Notes under the pieces: generated by a model
Seen by the model: the letters and a program-made list of their open reading frames with translations, nothing else
Told to the model about the DNA's origin: nothing
Databases searched by the model: none
Part shown: positions 9,067-17,564 of the stretch, piece by piece
Position numbering within the stretch: the first letter of the stretch is position 1
Layout: each line of letters opens with the position of its first letter
Source: Chromatocurvus halotolerans
GTDB taxonomy: Bacteria; Pseudomonadota; Gammaproteobacteria; Pseudomonadales; Halieaceae
NCBI RefSeq assembly: GCF_004340525.1
Contig: NZ_SLWX01000015.1
Span: forward strand, 1-64,000
DNA: 64,000 bases
Direction of reading: 5' to 3'
Translations under genes and position numbers: made by a program

Positions 9067-9609
9067 CTACAGCAGCCCCATTTCTGCGAAGGACGTGGTG
9101 CCACCCGTCGAGACAATGACGTGATCCAGTACGCGGACATCCATGAGCTGTAACGCCCGTTGCAGGCGTTCTGTGATGCGGCGATCGGCAGCGCTGGGCT
9201 CACTGACGCCGGAGGGATGGTTGTGTACCAGGATCACCGCTGCGGCATTGAGCTCCAGGCAGCGACGGACAACGACACGGGGATACACCGCTGCGCCATC
9301 AATGGTGCCCTGGAAGAGTCGCTCGAAAGCAATGACATGGTGCTGGGCTGTCAGGAACAGGCAGGCGAACTGCTCATCAGGCTCGCGACCGAGTTGTAGC
9401 TGACAGTACTGCCGGACACGGTTTGGGGACGTCAGGGCATCGCTGCGGATCAGGCGGGATTCCAGCAGGACGAGGGCCTTGTCGATGATGCGTTGTTGCG
9501 CTGGGGTCCAGGCATCGGGTAGAAAGGTCTCTGTGGACAGACCATCAGGGTCAATCGGGTCTTCAGGGTTGTTGGGGGGTGTTGCAGCAGAGCGAGGGGT
9601 AGTATTCAT
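9067..9609 (-). CDS. radC: RadC-like JAB-domain protein
   Basis: The 180-residue protein has the JAB/MPN metalloprotease-like fold of the RadC family. It shows EQFACLFLTAQHHVI, then VVVRRCLELNAAAVILVHNHPSG, the metal-binding HNHPSG motif, and the downstream SEPSAADRRIT with the third ligand Asp. It ends TTSFAEMGLL, typical of the family. RadC proteins are frequent on integrative elements and their biochemical role is unsettled; a DNA-repair role for the chromosomal form has been questioned. The usual helix-hairpin-helix N-terminus is replaced by a short Pro/Asn-rich leader. ATG 9609 follows ACGGAGGT. Confidence 0.88.
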   Translation of the reverse strand: MNTTPRSAATPPNNPEDPIDPDGLSTETFLPDAWTPAQQRIIDKALVLLESRLIRSDALTSPNRVRQYCQLQLGREPDEQFACLFLTAQHHVIAFERLFQGTIDGAAVYPRVVVRRCLELNAAAVILVHNHPSGVSEPSAADRRITERLQRALQLMDVRVLDHVIVSTGGTTSFAEMGLL

Positions 9610-9797
9610 AGCGACCTCCGTTTAATAAACGATATGGGAATAAGAATCATTCCTATTTAGATACACACGAAACCGCTCTTTTAAATACCGCCTTGCGGGC
9701 GTGAGGCGGGAGAACCGCGGACGTAGATTCTGGTCTTAGCCACGGCCAGCGTGCCTGTGGTAAAAAAGGGCAAGTTTCGAACAGAGAGGCAGTTGCC
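9610..9797. promoter_or_regulatory. Divergent control region with an imperfect palindrome
   Basis: This AT-rich region separates radC (minus) from the gene at 9798 (plus). An inverted repeat, GGAAT at 9637-9641 and ATTCC at 9649-9653, could be an operator. The promoters themselves are not assigned. Confidence 0.3.
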
Positions 9798-10277
9798 GTG
9801 ATCGCAGAAATTGTTCATCCCGACACCGGAGAGCGCTACACCGTGGATATCCCCACGCTCACGGAGCAGCACCTTGAACGAATGAAACAGGAGTACGCCA
9901 AGGACGTGCAGATAAAGGACTACCTCGAGAGTCTGCCCGTGTCCGCTGAAATCAAGGCGCTACTCTTTCGAATAACCAAATTCACGATAACCGTGGGTAA
10001 CGCGATCATACGATTTGGTAAGCGCCTGCTTGAAATAGCGATGCTGTTGGTCAACAAGTATCCGCACGCTGGCTTGGGTGTGATTCTGGGTGCCCTTATC
10101 GCCAGCCTGATCGGCGCCATACCGCTACTGGGTCCCCCGTTGGCAGCTTTCCTGGGGCCATTGTTAATGCTCTTCGGCCTAGCGAAAGGCCTCTGGGATG
10201 ATGTAAAAGCCCAGGAACCTCGTCTCGCTGGTGACATCCTCGCCTCGGAAGAAGTCTTTCAGCCGTTGGCTGGGTGA
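9798..10277 (+). CDS. Membrane protein paired with TerB-like gene
   Basis: The 159-residue product starts at GTG 9798, preceded by GAGAGG. It has a soluble helical N-terminal half. One or two hydrophobic segments follow at about residues 92-130 (GLGVILGALIASLIGAIPLL and GPPLAAFLGPLLMLFGLA), rich in Gly and Pro. It ends 9 bp before the TerB-like gene, so the two probably form an operon. The sequence suggests an inner-membrane protein; I know no function for it. Confidence 0.6.
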   Translation: MIAEIVHPDTGERYTVDIPTLTEQHLERMKQEYAKDVQIKDYLESLPVSAEIKALLFRITKFTITVGNAIIRFGKRLLEIAMLLVNKYPHAGLGVILGALIASLIGAIPLLGPPLAAFLGPLLMLFGLAKGLWDDVKAQEPRLAGDILASEEVFQPLAG

Positions 10278-10286
10278 CCGTAGACA

Positions 10287-11114
10287 ATGACGATTGATGC
10301 TGAGCTGGAAGATTTCTTCGCCGCTGATATTCAGACCGTTGTTGCCGATTCAGATCGTTTCCGACGAAAACTAGAGATTGGTGGTGAAGCATTCGCCCTG
10401 CTCACCAGGGCCGAAAACACCAGCAGCTACGTCAACGCGCTTTCCGGTGGCGCCGGTGCTGCGGGGGCGACTTATGCCGCCTGGTGGTCGTCGCTTGGTG
10501 TGCTTGGCAAGATCGGCGCGGGGATCGGCATGGTATCTACACCCGTTGGTTGGGTGGGGGCAGCAGGCGCTGTCGGTGCTGGCACGTTCCTGTTAACACA
10601 TCGGCTGCTTAGGAAGATGCGTCAAGCAACAACCGAAGAGATACCTCGGTTTATCAATACACCACTCGACGTGCTGGGAGTAAGTATCAGCGAAATCCTC
10701 GCACCGGTTCTCTGCAAGATTGTGTTGGCTGACGGTGAAGTAGCGGACCAAGAGATTTCGCGGGTGGAATCGTATCTTTGTGATGAATGGGGATACGACG
10801 AGAAGTATGTGAAATCCCTACTGGTTTTCGACGCAAAGCATGTCGCTGACTGGGACTGGAGTCAGCTGGGCGAGGCTATTGCCGGCCTGAGGTCAACGAA
10901 AGATGTCAAAGTCTCTGGCTTTGCGAGAGAGCTGGTGCGCATAGCGGAAGATGTGGCTGAGAGCGATGGCCGTGTTACGCAGAGTGAACGTGTTCAGCTG
11001 GCCCGGTTGCGGGATGCTGTTGGAGTCGACACACCGCGTAGTCTCTGGACTCGCGTGCGTGAAGCCATTAGGCGGTGCATTCAATATATTCGAGGGTTTC
11101 TGCGGCTGGCATAG
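10287..11114 (+). CDS. TerB-like protein with membrane segment
   Basis: The 275-residue protein has a Gly/Ala-rich hydrophobic region at about residues 52-100 (ALSGGAGAAGATYAAWW, GAVGAGTFLLTH). It is followed by a TerB-like all-helical domain in which two acidic metal-binding-type motifs repeat: IVLADGEVADQEISRV and AESDGRVTQSERVQL. TerB domains occur in tellurite-resistance and in membrane stress or phage-defence contexts. Here there are no other ter genes, only the coupled small membrane protein upstream, so tellurite resistance should not be assumed. The pair may act at the inner membrane as an accessory stress or defence module. Confidence 0.7.
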   Translation: MTIDAELEDFFAADIQTVVADSDRFRRKLEIGGEAFALLTRAENTSSYVNALSGGAGAAGATYAAWWSSLGVLGKIGAGIGMVSTPVGWVGAAGAVGAGTFLLTHRLLRKMRQATTEEIPRFINTPLDVLGVSISEILAPVLCKIVLADGEVADQEISRVESYLCDEWGYDEKYVKSLLVFDAKHVADWDWSQLGEAIAGLRSTKDVKVSGFARELVRIAEDVAESDGRVTQSERVQLARLRDAVGVDTPRSLWTRVREAIRRCIQYIRGFLRLA

Positions 11115-11621
11115 GCTGCTGCGTTGCAGTCAACGATTCCGCTTCTAGCAAGAATTCTGAGATTCCGGCAAATCTTGGGCGTGCGTCCGGGCGCGGTGTG
11201 CGGGTTTGCACAAGAGCATTTATAGGCTTGGTAAATCTATGCCCACGATATAGTAGGCATGTCTTCGAGTCAGTAGCCCTCGCTCTTGTGGAAATAACGG
11301 CGACTGTCTCTGCAGTCCAGACGGTAATAGAAAACAGGTGGCATTTGGTTTTTCTACCGTGGCCTATTTACGGCAGCAATACAGCAACCACCGAATGCAG
11401 CGCTTATGAAACGCCTGTGGTCAGTTTCCGGAAGATTTTTTACAATTTCGTTTCAGCAGTGCGATGCTTTTGAGGCATCCGGTTTTCCTCAATGACGGTT
11501 CCAGAACCATCCAGGCCTACCTTGCGAGTAACGGCTTTCACGAGCCTGGCAACTCGTGAACGTGCTCTGCAGCCCCAGAACGGGTAGCCTTACATCTCAT
11601 TCTGATGTGTAGCCACGACCC
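11115..11621. other. 507-bp intergenic region, nothing recognised
   Basis: An open frame on the plus strand crosses part of this stretch, but it lacks a ribosome-binding site, and its composition (many Cys, Ser and Val, no domain) looks like chance. No RNA gene, repeat or terminator stands out. Confidence 0.4.
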
Positions 11622-11909
11622 ATGAGTGTTAACCGTACATACCCCGATCCCGATGCGATTTCAGAAGAAGAGCAAGAACACGACAGCCGGATTGGCGCGA
11701 AGATGCACCTATTCCTTGAGCGCATGATTCGCGCTGCCCGTGAGGAGGAGGGTATCGACGAAGAACGCGCGGTTGATTTGATGTTATGCACTGCCGTGCG
11801 GTTTTATGCTGAGCGGCTTCCCACAAACCCAACAGATATAGCAGTCATGTGCCGATCTATTGCCGAAGAGGTGCTCAGTGGTGCAGATGGCGGGGACAGG
11901 CTGCATTGA
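11622..11909 (+). CDS. Small acidic hypothetical protein
   Basis: The 95-residue protein starts MSVNRTYPDPDAISEEE and is rich in Glu and Arg, predicted helical, with no membrane segment. It ends two bases before the left inverted repeat of the IS3 element. Its last residues (SGADGGDRLH) may therefore be changed by the insertion. No family is recognised. Confidence 0.4.
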   Translation: MSVNRTYPDPDAISEEEQEHDSRIGAKMHLFLERMIRAAREEEGIDEERAVDLMLCTAVRFYAERLPTNPTDIAVMCRSIAEEVLSGADGGDRLH

Positions 11910-11972
11910 TTGGGTTCTACCCCGCTTTTACGGACACTTCAAAGAAGCCCATAATGGGCAAAAGGAGTGTTT

Positions 11973-12260
11973 ATGTCCAAGCGAAGAAAGTATAGCCCCG
12001 AGTTCAAGCGCGGCGCCGTTGAACAGACGCGGCAACCGGGCGTCAGCTGCGCCCAGGTTGCCCGGGAACTGGGAATTGGCGGCAATGTCCTGACCCGCTG
12101 GGTCCGTGAAGCAGACTCCGCAGGCCGGCAAGTATTCGGCGGTACCGGAACTCCCAGGGATGAAGAAGTCGCCCAGCTCAAGCGGGAACTCTCACGGGTA
12201 GAGAAGGAACGCGATTTTTTGCGCGAAGCGGCAACGTTCTTTGCAAAGGAGTCGTCCTGA
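11973..12260 (+). CDS. IS3-family transposase OrfA
   Basis: The 95-residue protein starts at ATG 11973 behind AAGGAG. It has the IS3 OrfA helix-turn-helix ([12 protein letters not shown], then [19 protein letters not shown]) that binds the IS ends. A leucine-zipper-like C-terminus ([19 protein letters not shown]) mediates dimerisation. A run of six T at 12215-12220 lies where a -1 ribosomal shift would fuse OrfA to OrfB, and the OrfB frame is open from there. Confidence 0.9.
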   Translation: MSKRRKYSPEFKRGAVEQTRQPGVSCAQVARELGIGGNVLTRWVREADSAGRQVFGGTGTPRDEEVAQLKRELSRVEKERDFLREAATFFAKESS

Positions 12261-12304
12261 AGTATCAGGCGATTCAACGTTGTCGCAGCGAGTTTCCTCT
12301 AAGC

Positions 12305-13129
12305 ATGATGTGTCGATGCCTCAAGGTATCACCGAGTGGTTACTATGATTGGGAATCACGGTTACCCAGTGACCGGCAGTCGGACAATGCGCGCTTGATG
12401 TCGCGTATTCGCCAGATCCACGAGGATAGCCAGGGTGCGATCGGCGTGCCGCGCATGCACGACGACCTTACGCATGAAGGAGAAACAGCGAGCAGGAACC
12501 GCATCGCTCGCCTGATGGCGTCTGAAGGGCTTCAGGGTTGGCCACGACGAAAGAAGCGCGGCCAGAGGGCAAAGCCGGCGCTGTCGCCGCCGGGGATCGA
12601 GAATCGGCTGAATCGTGACTTCAGTGCGCTGGAGCCTGAAACCAAGTGGGTGACTGACATTACGGAGATCCCTACGGGCGAGGGCAAACGGTTTCTATGC
12701 GTCGTCATTGATCTGTTCAACAAACTGGTGGTCGGTTGGTCAATGCACCACCGGCAGGATCGACAAATGGTAATACGCGCGGTCGAGATGGCCGTGTGGC
12801 AACGCCAGGACAAGGGCTCTGTCGTTCTACATTCGGACAGGGGCAGTCAATTTCGAAGCGGTGATTACCAGCGGTTCCTGAAACAGAACGCGTTAATCAG
12901 TTCCATGAGCGCAGTCGGTCACTGCGGCGACAACGCGGCCTGTGAAGGTTTCTTCGGCGTGCTCAAGCGTGAGCGTGTAAACCGGAAAAAATATCGCACA
13001 CGGGATATCGCCAGGTCTGATGTGTTCGACTACATTGAGCGTTTTCACAATCCGCGAAAGCGGCGAAGAGTGGCCAAGCTCGATCTTGAGTACTCAGCCG
13101 TTTTAGAAACGTCCGTAGAAGCGGGGTAG
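12305..13129 (+). CDS. IS3-family transposase OrfB (DDE integrase)
   Basis: The catalytic part of the transposase. The DDE residues are visible: [13 protein letters not shown] (first Asp), [11 protein letters not shown] (second Asp) and [14 protein letters not shown] (Glu). An HTH_21-like region precedes them ([16 protein letters not shown]). The frame is open upstream to 12215. The native product is therefore probably an OrfAB fusion made by -1 frameshifting; ATG 12305 is simply the first Met in frame. No stop or frameshift damages the gene, so the IS may be active. Confidence 0.9.
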   Translation: MMCRCLKVSPSGYYDWESRLPSDRQSDNARLMSRIRQIHEDSQGAIGVPRMHDDLTHEGETASRNRIARLMASEGLQGWPRRKKRGQRAKPALSPPGIENRLNRDFSALEPETKWVTDITEIPTGEGKRFLCVVIDLFNKLVVGWSMHHRQDRQMVIRAVEMAVWQRQDKGSVVLHSDRGSQFRSGDYQRFLKQNALISSMSAVGHCGDNAACEGFFGVLKRERVNRKKYRTRDIARSDVFDYIERFHNPRKRRRVAKLDLEYSAVLETSVEAG

Positions 13130-13134
13130 AACCC

Positions 13135-13404
13135 GTTTCTCGCTGCAGCTTGCCCAAGGCGCCGTGAACGAGCTGATACGCGCGCTGACGCGATACTCCC
13201 ACCTCAGCACATGCGGTCGAAGGTTTTACCCTCCATGCGCAGTTCCATGGCTTGCGTGCGTCGCTCGTGATAATAATTTGAGCAGGTCTCTGTTCGCCTG
13301 GCCAGCGAGGCTAAAAGCGATGGATCCTTGGTGTTGACTTGCGCAATCTTTTTTACATCGCCAAAAACCCCGTAGCTAGCCAGGCTATTCCAACCATAGC
13401 GCAA
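13135..13404 (-). pseudogene. Degenerate HTH DNA-binding gene next to the IS
   Basis: Read on the minus strand, a frame with RRTQAMELRMEGKTFDRM is followed, after a one-base frame change, by EVGVSRQRAYQLVHGALGKL. Together these form a helix-turn-helix similar to sigma-region-4-like or terminase-small-subunit-like DNA-binding proteins. The frame is closed by TGA at the frameshift, and the continuation is cut off by the IS end at 13134. I take it as the remains of a small regulatory gene. Confidence 0.45.
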
Positions 13405-13410
13405 ACAGTG

Positions 13411-14256
13411 TCAACGACGCTCGCGCGCTATACTTGTTCCGACCAAACCCAACAGCAGTAAAGCTAAGGTGCCGGGCGTTGGCACAGTTGAAAAGAGCGC
13501 TGCTTGAGAAAAAACAACGTCGGTACCTTTACCCTTACCGCTGGCATTCACTACAAACTTCGAAACGTCACCGAATTCTGGGGAGACGAAACCTGTGATA
13601 CTAGACGTGTCAATTCGAAGCAGCGCGTCATAGTTCACAAGAAACTGCAGGCTGCTGTAGCGCCGGTCAAGTGCGTCGCTTGTATCACCAGACACTACAG
13701 CAAAACTGCGCAAGGCAGGGGTAAACGTTTGGCCCTGAGGAGCAAACTGGCCCGACGAGCGCGTCGAGGCACCTATTGATCCCGGTCCGCCGCCAGAAGT
13801 ACTAGCACTGCCATCATTGCCGTCAAGCGTCGAGGCCGGAGTCCAATTGCCTGTACCACCGAAATCGAGTTTAAAAAAAGCGGTCGTCAGTTCCTGTGTG
13901 TCCGGGGAGGCATCATTGATGCCTAAACCTATGATTCGGTCGCCAGTCATCCAACTGCCAGTCACAAGGGTTCCAGTGTCGCTTCCTCGGACGTCATCCG
14001 TCGAATTGGCATTGAAACTGTCGCTCGCTGACAAAACAAAGGTAGTGAAATAGGTGTCGAAGTCTGTCGGTTCGCTACCATTGGCTAAGCGTGAAAAAAT
14101 GACATTTTCAGAGTCGCGCGAGTTGCCAATCAGAGTCCAACCATCAGCGGCAGAGTCGCCGGTTAGTATGGCCGCTCCTAAAGCGCTGCCCGCGTAAGCT
14201 ACGGTGGCCATAGCACAAAATATAGGAATTAAAGGTCGTATTGAGAATTTCATCAT
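13411..14256 (-). CDS. PEP-CTERM sorted exported protein
   Basis: The 281-residue protein starts with a signal peptide (FSIRPLIPIFCAMATVAYAG, likely cleavage after SALGA). It ends in a PEP-CTERM-type sorting signal: the variant motif VPTPGTLALLLLGLVG followed by the cationic end ARERR. In known systems such proteins are processed by exosortase and linked to exopolysaccharide production. The body is Ser/Thr/Gly/Asp-rich with no catalytic motif, as is usual for the family. No exosortase is present in the window. The gene stands alone on element A and may depend on chromosomal export machinery. Confidence 0.75.
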   Translation of the reverse strand: MMKFSIRPLIPIFCAMATVAYAGSALGAAILTGDSAADGWTLIGNSRDSENVIFSRLANGSEPTDFDTYFTTFVLSASDSFNANSTDDVRGSDTGTLVTGSWMTGDRIIGLGINDASPDTQELTTAFFKLDFGGTGNWTPASTLDGNDGSASTSGGGPGSIGASTRSSGQFAPQGQTFTPALRSFAVVSGDTSDALDRRYSSLQFLVNYDALLRIDTSSITGFVSPEFGDVSKFVVNASGKGKGTDVVFSQAALFSTVPTPGTLALLLLGLVGTSIARERR

Positions 14257-14770
14257 TTAGCTTTGCTCCTAGCTTTGCTCTGAAATTAAGTTGCTACCTT
14301 CTGAGTTATCCACGTATAAATTACGTGGGCAGCCTAGATGCAGAGTTCATGCCGAAACCCATAAAGGTAAGGAAAACCAATGTGATAAAAATTTCGTGTA
14401 CATTAGTTTCGTGGTGTTTCTTACATCGTGTAAAAAATCTAGACACTTAATTCAAGACAGTCAGATTGATCATTGATCTGGTTTTGCGGGGATTGTTCGT
14501 AATGGATCCACAAACCCCGCCCTTCCTTGAATAAGGCTATCGGCGGGCTCGTGGCACCTAAACCTGGAACTGCCGATATCAGACCCAAGGAATGAACGAT
14601 TCGTTAGCATGGCGGAGGCGGAGGCGGAGGCGGATCGTGCCGTTTACGCTGATGGAAAGTTTATGCGAGCGATGTTCTGGAAGTTGTGGGCGTTGGTCTT
14701 TGCTGGACCCGTACTTCTCGGGGTTGAGTCCAGCGCTCAGACAAGCTACCGCCGTAGCACAGACGAATAC
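14257..14770. other. Regulatory and noncoding stretch upstream of the PEP-CTERM gene
   Basis: A direct repeat TAGCTTTGCTC occurs twice at about 14257-14281. A perfect hairpin, CCACGTA at 14310-14316 and TACGTGG at 14322-14328, lies in AT-rich DNA upstream of the PEP-CTERM start and could be part of its control region. Around 14611-14633 GGAGGC-type units repeat. A frame running from there into the ISL3 remnant is a chance fusion. No gene is supported. Confidence 0.35.
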
Positions 14771-15103
14771 GTTAAGTGGGTAGAACCGCTACATGCCAGC
14801 CCGCTTCACGCGCTGGCAAAGACACTGACATCCTGGCTGGAGCCCATCGCCGCTATGTGGCGTTTCTCGAAGAGCAATGGAGTCACTGAGGGTTACCATA
14901 CCAAGATGGAAATGATGACCAGGAGGGCATACGGATTCAGGAATTTCGAGAACTATCGACTGAGGGTGTTAACCCATTGTGGATGGGATGGCATCATCAA
15001 CCGGGTTTAGTGAAAACCGGTGCATCCCCCGTTAAGTGGGTAGAGCCCATTATTAACCGCGTTTAATGAAAACCGGTGCATCCCCCGTTAAGTGGGTAGA
15101 GCC
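14771..15103 (+). mobile_element. ISL3-type remnant with duplicated IS end
   Basis: An IS-end fragment (GTTAAGTGGGTAGAACC) is joined directly to the C-terminal coding part of the ISL3 transposase (HALAKTLTSWLEPIAAMW to RNFENYRLRV). This shows a large internal deletion. After the stop the IS end occurs twice in tandem (about 14995-15049 and 15050-15103). The coding part is nearly identical to 134-565. The element is dead, but it marks the right end of element A. Confidence 0.75.
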
Positions 15104-15112
15104 TCAAAAAGA

Positions 15113-15159
15113 TGGTGGGCCCAGTAGGACTTGAACCTACGACCAATCGATTATGAGTC
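15113..15159 (-). repeat. att copy 2: tRNA 3'-end duplicate between elements A and B
   Basis: These 47 bp are identical to 23678-23724, the 3' portion of the tRNA gene. They form the junction of two tandem integrations, the right end of element A and the left end of element B. The integrase gene of element B begins 150 bp to the right. Confidence 0.92.
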
Positions 15160-15288
15160 ATATTGGGCGTTGATTTCTCTACATTCTTCAAGATACCGCT
15201 AGATTAATAAATGCCGTAGATACAATCATTTATATGGTTTCTCGGGTTTACGTCGGTTGCCCTTAATGCGCTACAATTCCTCTACAAA

Positions 15289-15306
15289 GTAGCACAGAGG
15301 TAGCAC
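15289..15306 (+). promoter_or_regulatory. Probable integrase arm-binding sites (left end of B)
   Basis: Two copies of GTAGCAC lie at 15289-15295 and 15300-15306, 11 bp apart, between the att copy and the integrase gene. The same pair with the same spacing occurs at the other end of element B (23613-23630). Matching sites near both ends are expected for arm-type binding of a tyrosine integrase. Confidence 0.5.
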
Positions 15307-15309
15307 GGC

Positions 15310-16644
15310 GTGACGCACTCGACCCGGTTTCGGTTTACCAAGGCAGCCATTGATCGATGGCCAACACCTGACAAGCGCACCCGGATTCGGGACGAGGCAC
15401 TCCCCGGACTGATCCTGGAGCTGTCCCCTTCAGGCACTCGGACATTCCGCGTATACAAGAAGCGCAAGGGCGACACGACGGCGATCAGCGTCACGCTGGG
15501 CCGATATCCGGGCATGACTATCGAGCAAGCGCGCAAGGCCGCAATCGAAGCCCTAAAGGAGCTCAACAGCGGCGCAAACCCTAACGAGGAGGCTCGAGTC
15601 CGGCGGAAGGCGCGAATCACGCTCAGAGAGGTGTACGCGGATTACGCGAACTGCAAGGGGCTAAAGGAGAGTACCCGCCGGGGCTACGACACAAACGTTC
15701 GCACCTATCTCAATGAATTCGCGGATCGCCCGCTGTCGGCGTTGGATGAATCGGCAGTGAAGCGTCTGCACCAATCGATCAGCCGGCGCAGCCCCGCCCA
15801 GGCGGATCTGGTGATGCGCTTCGCGCGGGCGCTTTTTAACTTCGCCAAGTACGAATATCGCGGTCCCAATGGGCGCTTCTTGTTCGAGCACAACCCCATC
15901 GCGATCCTTAATCACCAGAAGCTCTGGAACCGGGTACCGAGGCGCAACACCTGCCTGACTCGCGGGCAGTTGCCAGGCTGGTTTGATGCCCTGGACGCAT
16001 TGCGTGGCCTTGGGCCTTATCAATGCGCAGTGTGCGATCTCGCGGAGGTGGCGCTGCTCACCGGCTTGCGTCGGAGCGAGTTGATGGAACTCACCTGGGC
16101 GCAAGTGAATCTCGACGAGGGCCGCTTTTTTATCAGTCGCACGAAAAATGGCGAACCGCTCGAGCTTCCGATCACGACGCACTTGGACGCAATCTTAAGA
16201 CGGCGCCGTGACGCCTCGTTCGACCACCTTGGCTTCGTGTTCAATGCTCCGAATGCGCTTGGAAGGCTCCAAGACCCGCGTAAGGCGCTATCGAAGATAG
16301 CCGAACACGCTGGCGTCGGCTTTACCCTGCATGACTTGCGTCGCACGTTCACGACGACCGCCGAGAGTCTTAACGTGGGTACCTACACCATCAAACGATT
16401 GCTGAATCATCGGACGCGGCGCGATGACGTAACCGCCGGCTACTTGGTCTTGACGCCGGAAGAACTGCGGCAGCCGGCCCAGCGCATCGCTGACGCCATC
16501 ATGACCCACGCAGGGCGCTTTGATGCCGCAAGCGGTGGCATGGATGCCGCCTTGGAGGCGCTCGTTGCGGGGCTGTCCGAGGCGGATAAGCGGCGCCTGA
16601 TCTTTGACCTTTCGGCGCAGCAACGTGTCAGTGAGGCCCTGTGA
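15310..16644 (+). CDS. Tyrosine-type site-specific integrase (element B)
   Basis: The 444-residue recombinase starts at GTG 15310, with no strong ribosome-binding site. The N-terminus is a DUF4102-like arm-binding domain (LPGLILELSPSGTRTFRVY, VTLGRYPGMTIEQARK). The catalytic residues are visible in LLTGLRRSELMELTW (Arg), FTLHDLRRTFTTTAE (His-x-x-Arg), LLNHRTRRDDVTAGYLVL (second His position and Tyr). This is the arrangement of P4-family integrases that target tRNA genes, and it lies next to an att copy. It presumably excises and inserts the 8.6-kb element B. Confidence 0.93.
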   Translation: MTHSTRFRFTKAAIDRWPTPDKRTRIRDEALPGLILELSPSGTRTFRVYKKRKGDTTAISVTLGRYPGMTIEQARKAAIEALKELNSGANPNEEARVRRKARITLREVYADYANCKGLKESTRRGYDTNVRTYLNEFADRPLSALDESAVKRLHQSISRRSPAQADLVMRFARALFNFAKYEYRGPNGRFLFEHNPIAILNHQKLWNRVPRRNTCLTRGQLPGWFDALDALRGLGPYQCAVCDLAEVALLTGLRRSELMELTWAQVNLDEGRFFISRTKNGEPLELPITTHLDAILRRRRDASFDHLGFVFNAPNALGRLQDPRKALSKIAEHAGVGFTLHDLRRTFTTTAESLNVGTYTIKRLLNHRTRRDDVTAGYLVLTPEELRQPAQRIADAIMTHAGRFDAASGGMDAALEALVAGLSEADKRRLIFDLSAQQRVSEAL

Positions 16645-17213
16645 TGAGCGCGCCGACCTACACGGAGACCTTGGCGCTGTTCGTGGGTTTGCCTAGCTGG
16701 ACACTGCGCGCCGCGTGTGACCTCGCAGTAGGGCGGCTGCCGGGCACTCCGGACACCGGGGGGGCTCACCAAGAGGCGGTTTTACTCATACGCGAGGTTG
16801 CGCTCGGATGCGTTGGGGAAGGGCTCTCGGTCGTGAATGATGATGAACGTCCGCATTTACCGTTGCGAGTCGAGCCGCGCCAGTTCGCACACTGGGCTAG
16901 TAAATATGTCCCTGATTTGTTGCACGCCGATTTTCTGAGTCATACGGAGAGCTTGGTTGATTCAAACCTGATCGCCGAGGATGAGGGCAGGAAGCCTGAC
17001 AGCCGGCAAGAAGCGAAATATCGGTGCCGCGGTTTAGCCGCCTACTTTTGGTCGCTCGAGCCCAAGGTCAATATTCGAGAGATGGCAGACCGGGATGAGC
17101 TTCGACGGTTCGGCTGCCCGGAAATGGACACCACGCATAGCCAGCGCCGCAGATGGATAAAGAATCTCGCGCCATCCAATAAGCCTGGACGTCCAAGAAA
17201 GCGCGAGTCATAA
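16644..17213 (+). CDS. Hypothetical protein coupled to integrase
   Basis: The 189-residue soluble protein starts at ATG 16644, overlapping the integrase stop (TGATG); GTG 16641 is a possible alternative. The C-terminus is strongly basic (QRRRWIKNLAPSNKPGRPRK) and could contact DNA. The middle contains RQEAKYRCRGLAAYFW. Tight coupling to the integrase suggests an accessory role in recombination or control, but I recognise no domain. Confidence 0.6.
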   Translation: MSAPTYTETLALFVGLPSWTLRAACDLAVGRLPGTPDTGGAHQEAVLLIREVALGCVGEGLSVVNDDERPHLPLRVEPRQFAHWASKYVPDLLHADFLSHTESLVDSNLIAEDEGRKPDSRQEAKYRCRGLAAYFWSLEPKVNIREMADRDELRRFGCPEMDTTHSQRRRWIKNLAPSNKPGRPRKRES

Positions 17214-17244
17214 AATATACAAACTGAAGCCAAAACTATACATA

Positions 17245-17260
17245 TTTCCCATATGGGAAA
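17245..17260. promoter_or_regulatory. Perfect 16-bp palindrome, operator candidate
   Basis: TTTCCCATATGGGAAA is a perfect palindrome in the AT-rich gap upstream of the AlpA-like regulator at 17361. A dimeric repressor or the regulator itself could bind here. Confidence 0.4.
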
Positions 17261-17360
17261 AGATGCTTTTTCTAAAGCCGCAATTTTTTTCTGATTGATT
17301 CTGATCGATCTTTCCTCCCGAACGCGCCAACGAGGCGCTTGGCATTGAGGAGGATTGCCT

Positions 17361-17564
17361 GTGAGTTCACTTGACCTAATCACCCCCGGCGACGTGGCTG
17401 AACTGCTCGGCATCAGCCAACAGACGCTCGCGGTGTGGCGTTGTAATGGCCGCTATGACTTGCCTTATGTGAAAGTCGGCCGCTACGTCCGGTATCGCCG
17501 CGATGATGTATCGGCTTTTGTGCAGCGTCGTTGCATCGGTGCTGGGGGGAAGAGCGATGGATAA
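17361..17564 (+). CDS. AlpA/MerR-like excisionase or regulator
   Basis: The 67-residue protein starts at GTG 17361 with GAGGAGGA just upstream; a TTG two codons earlier is less likely. It is a winged helix-turn-helix of the AlpA/excisionase type: ITPGDVAELLGISQQTLAVW, then LPYVKVGRYVRYRRDDVSAFV. In related elements such proteins switch on integrase expression or assist excision. The perfect palindrome at 17245-17260 is a plausible target. Confidence 0.8.
   Translation: MSSLDLITPGDVAELLGISQQTLAVWRCNGRYDLPYVKVGRYVRYRRDDVSAFVQRRCIGAGGKSDG

Larger units (their letters stand above)
11912..13134 (+). mobile_element. IS3-family insertion sequence, apparently intact
   Basis: This 1223-bp element is bounded by inverted repeats. 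Left (from 11912) reads GGGTTCTACCCCGCTTTTAC and right (read inward from 13134) reads GGGTTCTACCCCGCTTCTAC; they continue with only a few mismatches. Inside are orfA (HTH) and orfB (DDE integrase) in the 0 and -1 frames, as usual for IS3. I see no clear direct target duplication (ATT on the left, GTT on the right), which suggests flank rearrangement or sequence decay. It interrupts or abuts a degenerate HTH gene at 13135. Confidence 0.9.

Noticed and set aside
11909-13137. Target-site duplication of the IS3 element
   Set aside because: The flanking triplets are ATT and GTT; no convincing duplication.
14609-15010. A 133-codon gene
   Set aside because: The frame joins GGAGGC-type low-complexity DNA to an ISL3 C-terminus by chance.
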